Part shown: positions 59,221 through 64,000 of the stretch, piece after piece | Position numbering within the stretch: the stretch's first letter is position 1 | Layout of the letters: each line of letters starts with the position of its first letter | Origin: Candidatus Poribacteria bacterium | GTDB lineage: Bacteria; Poribacteria; WGA-4E; PCPOR2b | Direction of reading: 5' to 3' | Assembly: GCA_022822785.1 (NCBI GenBank) | Contig: JAJEAL010000087.1 | Span: 1-64,000, forward strand | DNA: 64,000 bases | Notes under the pieces: model-generated | The model's database searches: none | Seen by the model: only the letters and a program-made list of their open reading frames with translations | What the model was told of the DNA's origin: nothing | Program-made: the position numbers and the translations under genes

Positions 59221-60477
59221 TTATCTCCCCACATTTTCCGATCGAGGTTCCACCAACCGGAAGGTCAGTACGGCACCACAGAAGACCAGTACCGAACACG
59301 CGATGAATACAGCTTCAAAAGAGAACCGATCAATCAACAGACCAACCACCGGTGAACCGAGCAGAGGTACTGTCTGAAGGACACTTAACAACCCCAAATA
59401 TTGTGGGTGCTTTTCCTGTGGCGAAATTTCAAGGGTGTAGTTTGTAAGGATACGCCCTGATACCGGCGTGAATCCCAAACAGGCATACACAAGCCAGTAC
59501 CAATGGGCGCCCATCGGCACGCGACTCAGACCGACTGCTAGCAGCGGCACACAGGCAGCAACAAAAATGAGTATACGCAACACAATCCGATTGCCGTGCC
59601 GATCCGCGATATTTCCCATCACTAACGCACCGAGCCCGCTCACTGTGTTCTGTGCAACCAACAGCGTTACAAAGTTTCTCGACACTAACCCCAATGTCCG
59701 CTTCCCAAAAACAGTGTAATGCGGAAAGATGGGCCAACCTGTATAAAACAACATCAACACTATTGCAAGTATACGAAAATTTCGGTCATACCGCAGCAGC
59801 ATCAATCCGGAACTGAGATACTTGAGAAAAGGGACGGTCTGTTGGGAATGGTCGTCAGGGGGTTCACGAAAAAATAGACTGGCACACGCTGCAAACCCAA
59901 AGAACAGCCCTGTTGTTCCAAATATCCAAGCATAATTGGCAGTGTCGCCACCAACCCAGCGTGGCATCACAAGCCAGACAATGATGATTGCAAGTGTGCA
60001 ACCGATGAGGCTGGCATAAGCCAGTAAACGCCCTCGTCTTATAGGGCGAATCAGCTTTCCCTGTAGTGTCCCGTACGCTAGGACATTACTGCCATAAGTT
60101 AGCCAATGCAAACCGTACAGCGTCAAGAAAATCGCGACAATTGTGCTATTTGACCAGCTTCCAAATTCAAGGGTGAATGCCAATACGAGCCAAGGGAGCG
60201 TAATCCCGAAGGCAGAAAGTATAAACACAATCCGCTTCCTTGGCATTTTTGCCACGCGGTGTGCAATCAGAATCTGAGGTATGCTTTGCCCAATTCGAGA
60301 GATAAGGGGCAGGAGCCCCCGGATAACTCCCGATAGGGTGTAAACATCTAGAAATCCCGGCATCACTACCGATTCAGTCTTGAAAATCCAGCCGAGCCGC
60401 ATGAAAATCTGATTAGCTGCAAACACGATAAGATTGCGCCTTTCATGCTGTTGGACCTCTTTTTCGATTGTGTTCAT
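59221..60477 (-). CDS. Major facilitator superfamily transporter
   Basis: A 418-residue membrane protein with about twelve hydrophobic helices. The conserved loop between helices 8 and 9, GNIADRHGNRIVLR, is a variant of the MFS G-x-x-x-D-R-x-G motif. The N-terminal cytoplasmic stretch (MNTIEKEVQQHERRN) and the first helix IVFAANQIFMRLGW fit start 60477 better than the longer reading to 60543, whose extra residues are polar. The substrate is unknown. Directly downstream is a GNAT gene; upstream lies the terminator of the ilv operon. Confidence 0.85.
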   Translation of the reverse strand: MNTIEKEVQQHERRNLIVFAANQIFMRLGWIFKTESVVMPGFLDVYTLSGVIRGLLPLISRIGQSIPQILIAHRVAKMPRKRIVFILSAFGITLPWLVLAFTLEFGSWSNSTIVAIFLTLYGLHWLTYGSNVLAYGTLQGKLIRPIRRGRLLAYASLIGCTLAIIIVWLVMPRWVGGDTANYAWIFGTTGLFFGFAACASLFFREPPDDHSQQTVPFLKYLSSGLMLLRYDRNFRILAIVLMLFYTGWPIFPHYTVFGKRTLGLVSRNFVTLLVAQNTVSGLGALVMGNIADRHGNRIVLRILIFVAACVPLLAVGLSRVPMGAHWYWLVYACLGFTPVSGRILTNYTLEISPQEKHPQYLGLLSVLQTVPLLGSPVVGLLIDRFSFEAVFIACSVLVFCGAVLTFRLVEPRSENVGR

Positions 60478-60527
60478 ACAGAAGAATGACCTTCTTAACG
60501 TCGGAGAAGAGCGACCCTTGAATCTAA

Positions 60528-60575
60528 AACAAAAAGTCGTCACTGCAGCGGCATGATTTCAACCGGAGTGACGAC
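60528..60575 (-). terminator. Rho-independent terminator of the ilv operon
   Basis: On the minus strand GTCGTCACT and AGTGACGAC form a 9-bp stem with a 22-base loop, followed by TTTTTGTTTTAG. It starts 34 bases after the ilvC stop at 60609. Confidence 0.8.
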
Positions 60576-60608
60576 TCTTATGAGGGTATACGATTAAAGG
60601 TGCGAGGG

Positions 60609-61601
60609 CTACTCCGCCAGCCAGCTCATCATGCTCCGCAGATCCGCTCCTACCTTTTCAAGCTGTAACTCTGACTCACGGCGACGGAGCGCTTGGAGCA
60701 CAGGTTGATTCGCCTGATTTTCGAGTACCCACTCTCGCGCGAATTCCCCGTTCTGCACCTCTTTGAGAAGCTCCCGCATCCGTTCTCGTACGCCTTCATC
60801 AATAACACGTGGACCACGAGTGAGATCGCCGAATTCCGCTGTGTTGCTGACATCGTTACGCATCTTGCTGAGCCCGCCTGTATAAATCAAATCTACAATC
60901 AGCTTCAGCTCATGCAGACACTCAAAAAACGCCATCTCCGGTTGGTATCCCGCCTCGACGAGGGTATCGAAAGCAGCTTTAATCAAGGCAGTCGTCCCAC
61001 CACAGAGCACCGCTTGTTCACCGAAAAGATCGGTTTCTGTCTCCTCACGGAAAGTGGTCTCGATGATACCAGCCCGCGCACCGCCGATTCCCTTCGCATA
61101 GGCGAGTGCGATGTCTCTGGCATGTCCCGTTACGTCCTGCTGAATAGCGATAAGGCACGGTACACCGCCGCCCTCTTCAAAAACCTGCCGGACTAGCAAG
61201 CCCGGACCCTTGGGGGCGATCATTGCCACGTCAATATCGGCGGACGGAACGATTTGACCGAAATGAATACTGAAACCGTGTGAAACCATCACCATGTTGC
61301 CAGCTTGCAAATTCGGTTCAATTTGGTTCTGATATACCGCCCCATGCTGTTCATCCGGGATGAGAATCTGAACAACATCCGCTTCAGCAGCGGCTTCGTC
61401 AATACTTTTTACCGTTAATCCTTCCGACTCTGCTGCCGGTTGTGAACGGCTGCCGGGGCGCAGCCCAAGCACAACGTTTGCGCCACTATCCTTGAGATTC
61501 AACGCCTGGGCGCGTCCTTGGCTGCCATAGCCGATGACGGCAACCGTTCGTTCTTTGAGTAAATCAAAATCTGCATCACTATCGTAATAAATTGTTGCCA
61601 T
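60609..61601 (-). CDS. ilvC: Ketol-acid reductoisomerase
   Basis: IlvC isomerises and reduces acetolactate and acetohydroxybutyrate with NADPH and Mg2+ in branched-chain amino acid synthesis. The 330-residue class I enzyme has the Rossmann motif [19 protein letters not shown] (usual His is Arg here), [11 protein letters not shown], and the metal-site segment [16 protein letters not shown] with Asp and Glu. The C-terminal knotted domain with [16 protein letters not shown] is complete. Last gene of the ilvB-ilvN-ilvC operon, 45 bases from ilvN. Confidence 0.97.
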   Translation of the reverse strand: MATIYYDSDADFDLLKERTVAVIGYGSQGRAQALNLKDSGANVVLGLRPGSRSQPAAESEGLTVKSIDEAAAEADVVQILIPDEQHGAVYQNQIEPNLQAGNMVMVSHGFSIHFGQIVPSADIDVAMIAPKGPGLLVRQVFEEGGGVPCLIAIQQDVTGHARDIALAYAKGIGGARAGIIETTFREETETDLFGEQAVLCGGTTALIKAAFDTLVEAGYQPEMAFFECLHELKLIVDLIYTGGLSKMRNDVSNTAEFGDLTRGPRVIDEGVRERMRELLKEVQNGEFAREWVLENQANQPVLQALRRRESELQLEKVGADLRSMMSWLAE

Positions 61602-61646
61602 GAATACTCCTTAATAGGTGAAACCTGAAAATGCAATATCGACCCA

Positions 61647-62138
61647 TTATCTTGGGGCACCGCGCATGATTGCAATCTTGCCAGTGCGGGCAAGCTCCCG
61701 AATACCGTAGGGGCGCAGCAAATCCACCACTGCCTTTAGCTTTCCTTCGTCGCCGGTCACTTCGATAATTAAGGAATCAGGACCGACATCAACCGTGTGG
61801 GCGCGGAAAATCTCCACAATCTGGAGAATCTCTCCGCGGCGCTGCGGTTCAGCATAAACCTTAATTAATACAAGCTCGCGCTCAACGTGGTTTTCAACGG
61901 TAAGATCTATCACCTTGATTACATCAATCAGCTTGTTCAGGTGCTTATAAATCTGCTCGATAATCTGTGCATCACCATGCGTAACGATGGTCATGTGTGA
62001 AACACCTGGATCATCAGTCTCAGCGACGTTGAGGCTGTCAATATTAAATCCGCGCCCACTAAACAGACCCGCAATTCGCGCGAGTACCCCGAATCGATTT
62101 TCAACTAGTACAGAAAAAATGTGTCGTTCTTCAGCCAT
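61647..62138 (-). CDS. ilvN: Acetolactate synthase small (regulatory) subunit
   Basis: The 163-residue subunit binds valine and controls the large subunit. The N-terminal ACT domain HIFSVLVENRFGVLARIAGLFSGRGFNIDSLNV (residues 5-37) and the C-terminal domain GDEGKLKAVVDLLRPYGIRELARTGKIAI are typical and full length. Its ATG overlaps the ilvB stop by one base (TAATG), so the subunits are translationally coupled. Identification is secure. Confidence 0.97.
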   Translation of the reverse strand: MAEERHIFSVLVENRFGVLARIAGLFSGRGFNIDSLNVAETDDPGVSHMTIVTHGDAQIIEQIYKHLNKLIDVIKVIDLTVENHVERELVLIKVYAEPQRRGEILQIVEIFRAHTVDVGPDSLIIEVTGDEGKLKAVVDLLRPYGIRELARTGKIAIMRGAPR

Positions 62139-63814
62139 TATGCCAGACCTCGTATAACATCGCCAAGGCCCGCACCTGCTGGAACCATTGGGAACACGTT
62201 TTCCTCTTCATCAACGATAAAGTCGATGACAACCGGACCGTCGTTGATGGCTTTGGCTTTCTCCAATGCCGGACGAACATCCTCGATTCGATCAACACGG
62301 ATTCCTGTCGCTCCAAATGCGTCGGCAAGCTGTGCAAAATCGGGATTATCATGATAGTCAACAGCAGCGTAACGTTTCTGGTGGAAAAGCTCTTGCCACT
62401 GCCGAACCATGCCAAGATACATATTGTTGATGATGAAAATCTTGAGCGGGAGCTTCATTGAGATAGCAGGAACAAGCTCTTGGATCGTCATGATGTACGA
62501 ACCGTCACCATTGATGTTGACAACCGTTTTATCAGGGCAGCCGAGCTGGGCGCCTATCGCAGCTGGCAAACTGAACCCCATGGTGCCGAGCCCACCGGAA
62601 TTTAACCATTGGCGCGGTTCGGTGAATTTGAAATATTGGGCCGCCCACATCTGATGCTGACCGACATCGCCAACGACTATCGCATCAGAATAAAGATCAT
62701 AAATCTGCTCAATTACGTACTGCGGCATAATATTATCACCATTCTGTTCATACTCAAAGGGATACTGCGCTTTCCACTCATTGATTTGGCGCATCCACGG
62801 TTCGATATCTACGCGATGAACCAGTTTGTTCATTTCTGCCAATACGCGCTTGGCATCCCCGACAATGGGCACGTCAATCGGGACGTTTTTACCAATGCAA
62901 GAGGCATCAATGTCAATATGAATCTTCTTCGCATTCGGCGCGAATTTTGTCAGATCGCCCGTAACGCGGTCATCAAACCGGGCACCGATCGCAACCACCA
63001 GATCGGAATCGGTGAACGCATAGTTCGCGCAGCAGGAGCCGTGCATACCGGGCATTTCCATTGCCAATGGATGGGTTTCTGGGAACGCACCCAAACCCAT
63101 CAGTGTTACGGTTATCGGAATGCCGGTTTTAATCGCTAATTCACGTAATTCTTCAGAAGCGTCGGAAAGCGTTACACCGCCACCCGCGTAGAGTATCGGC
63201 CGTTCAGCGTTGTGAATCAACTCAACCGCTTTCGCAATCTGGCGCGGGTGTCCCTCCACCTTCGGTTTGTAGCTGCGGATATTGACCTTCTCTGGATAGC
63301 GGAATAACGATTCGTGGATCTGAGCATCTTTGGCAAAATCAACGACGACGGGGCCTGGTCTGCCCGTGCTAGCGATATGGAACGCTTCTGCTATGACTTC
63401 GGCGACCTCATCGCCGCTTTTGATTAAGTAACTATGCTTGCAGACCGGGCGCGTCACGCCAATCACATCACACTCTTGAAAGGCATCGTTGCCCATCAGG
63501 TGGGTAAAGACCTGGCCCGTAATCGCTACCATCGGAATGGAATCCATATACGCTGTTGCGATTCCAGTCACTAGATTTGTGGCGCCAGGACCTGAGGTGG
63601 CAAGCGTGACCCCGACCTTACCTGTTGCCCGGGCGTAGCCATCGGCAGCGTGTGATGCACCCTGTTCGTGCCGCATCATGATAAGTTTTACATCAGGATG
63701 ATCGTAGAGGGCGTCAAAGATGGGCATCGCTGCACCGCCATTGACACCGAAAATATACTCCACACCTTCTTGTTTGAGACTTTCAATCAGTATTTTTGCT
63801 CCTGATAGCTCCAT
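62138..63814 (-). CDS. ilvB: Acetolactate synthase large (catalytic) subunit
   Basis: The 558-residue thiamine-diphosphate enzyme makes acetolactate or acetohydroxybutyrate, the first common step of valine, leucine and isoleucine synthesis. Seen are MRHEQGASHAADGYARATG with the catalytic Glu (about residue 50), the middle domain ARFDDRVTGDLTKFAP for FAD, and the TPP site NINGDGSYIMTIQELVPAISMKLPLKIFIINN near residues 425-455. Length is normal. Start at 63814 has AAGGAG upstream. First gene of the operon. Confidence 0.97.
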   Translation of the reverse strand: MELSGAKILIESLKQEGVEYIFGVNGGAAMPIFDALYDHPDVKLIMMRHEQGASHAADGYARATGKVGVTLATSGPGATNLVTGIATAYMDSIPMVAITGQVFTHLMGNDAFQECDVIGVTRPVCKHSYLIKSGDEVAEVIAEAFHIASTGRPGPVVVDFAKDAQIHESLFRYPEKVNIRSYKPKVEGHPRQIAKAVELIHNAERPILYAGGGVTLSDASEELRELAIKTGIPITVTLMGLGAFPETHPLAMEMPGMHGSCCANYAFTDSDLVVAIGARFDDRVTGDLTKFAPNAKKIHIDIDASCIGKNVPIDVPIVGDAKRVLAEMNKLVHRVDIEPWMRQINEWKAQYPFEYEQNGDNIMPQYVIEQIYDLYSDAIVVGDVGQHQMWAAQYFKFTEPRQWLNSGGLGTMGFSLPAAIGAQLGCPDKTVVNINGDGSYIMTIQELVPAISMKLPLKIFIINNMYLGMVRQWQELFHQKRYAAVDYHDNPDFAQLADAFGATGIRVDRIEDVRPALEKAKAINDGPVVIDFIVDEEENVFPMVPAGAGLGDVIRGLA

Positions 63815-64000
63815 AGCTCTCTCCTTATTAAATTTAATCAGGATTCAAGGGTTGGGGGCATCTGCGATTAAAAGAGAAATCAGAAATCCGGCGCGAGCCC
63901 ACGAATTTAATCTAGACACCCATAGGCTTCTTATTTTCAATCCCATCAGCAGGGCATTCCTACATCTGAAGCCGTTCCTAAGGAAACCCCTCCTGTAAAT
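63815..64000. other. Right edge, no gene seen
   Basis: The last 186 bases upstream of ilvB contain no credible ORF. I see no clear promoter, T-box or attenuator in this part, although the operon control region may extend beyond the window. Confidence 0.6.

Noticed and set aside
1-64000. CRISPR arrays, prophage, rRNA or complete insertion sequences
   Set aside because: No regularly spaced direct repeats, phage structural genes, rRNA sequence or transposase gene was seen on either strand.

Overview
The window most resembles a chromosome segment of an uncultured, heterotrophic, probably marine or host-associated bacterium, with Candidatus Poribacteria as my best guess. The basis is general knowledge of that group: several phytanoyl-CoA dioxygenase-like proteins, many Gfo/Idh/MocA oxidoreductases, sugar-isomerase TIM barrels and enolase-superfamily proteins, SUMF1 and LamG proteins, FlgD/T9SS-like C-terminal domains, and many short interspersed hairpin repeats between genes. 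No rRNA or ribosomal protein marker is present, so this placement is an inference. Shine-Dalgarno sites are clear and sigma70-type promoters (TTGACA, 17-18 bp, TATAAT) are easy to find.

Layout. 1-617 is the start of a thioredoxin reductase, preceded by a glutaredoxin. 1.3-8.3 kb, all on the minus strand, holds a PhyH-family protein with an altered metal motif, a DUF433/DUF5615 toxin-antitoxin-like pair, a large DUF4175 membrane protein, miaA and a SUMF1 protein. 8.6-9.9 kb has an AhpD-like gene with an in-frame TGA that fits selenocysteine (CxxU), joined to a methyltransferase. 9.9-14.4 kb (minus) holds a cupin protein, an SDR, a fumarylacetoacetate-hydrolase-fold enzyme and a second PhyH. 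14.7-36.4 kb is mostly small-molecule and sugar-acid catabolism: two enolase-superfamily dehydratases, amidohydrolases, isomerases, two Gfo/Idh proteins, a GNAT fusion protein, rhamnose mutarotase, panB and an SDR. It also holds queE, PPK2 and several unknown genes. 36.5-37.8 kb has an exported YidD-like protein coupled to a TPR membrane protein.

The most striking block is 37.8-52.7 kb. A sugar-type ABC importer operon on the minus strand (two tandem-duplicated Tat lipoprotein binding proteins, two permeases, a small exported protein, an ATPase) is divergent from a plus-strand array of one exported protein followed by seven tandem paralogous exported LamG-domain proteins. All nine non-transporter exported proteins end in the same short tail, K/R-L-x-x-x-W-x-x-I/L-K. 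I read the block as one glycan capture and import locus with a possibly undescribed C-terminal tail signal. A palindrome sits just after the array promoter.

52.8-64 kb holds a tRNA-Leu(CAG) with its promoter and terminator, an exported FN3/FlgD-like protein, a histone-deacetylase-family hydrolase, an isochorismatase-fold hydrolase, an unknown TIM-barrel-like protein, a short antitoxin-like gene, a GNAT enzyme, an MFS transporter and the ilvB-ilvN-ilvC operon with a terminator.

Intergenic regions carry at least four families of short repeats: A, a MITE-like element with terminal inverted repeats (4 copies); B, a second MITE-like element (3 copies); C, a block of three consecutive stem-loops (2 copies); and E, a perfect 34-bp hairpin (2 identical copies).
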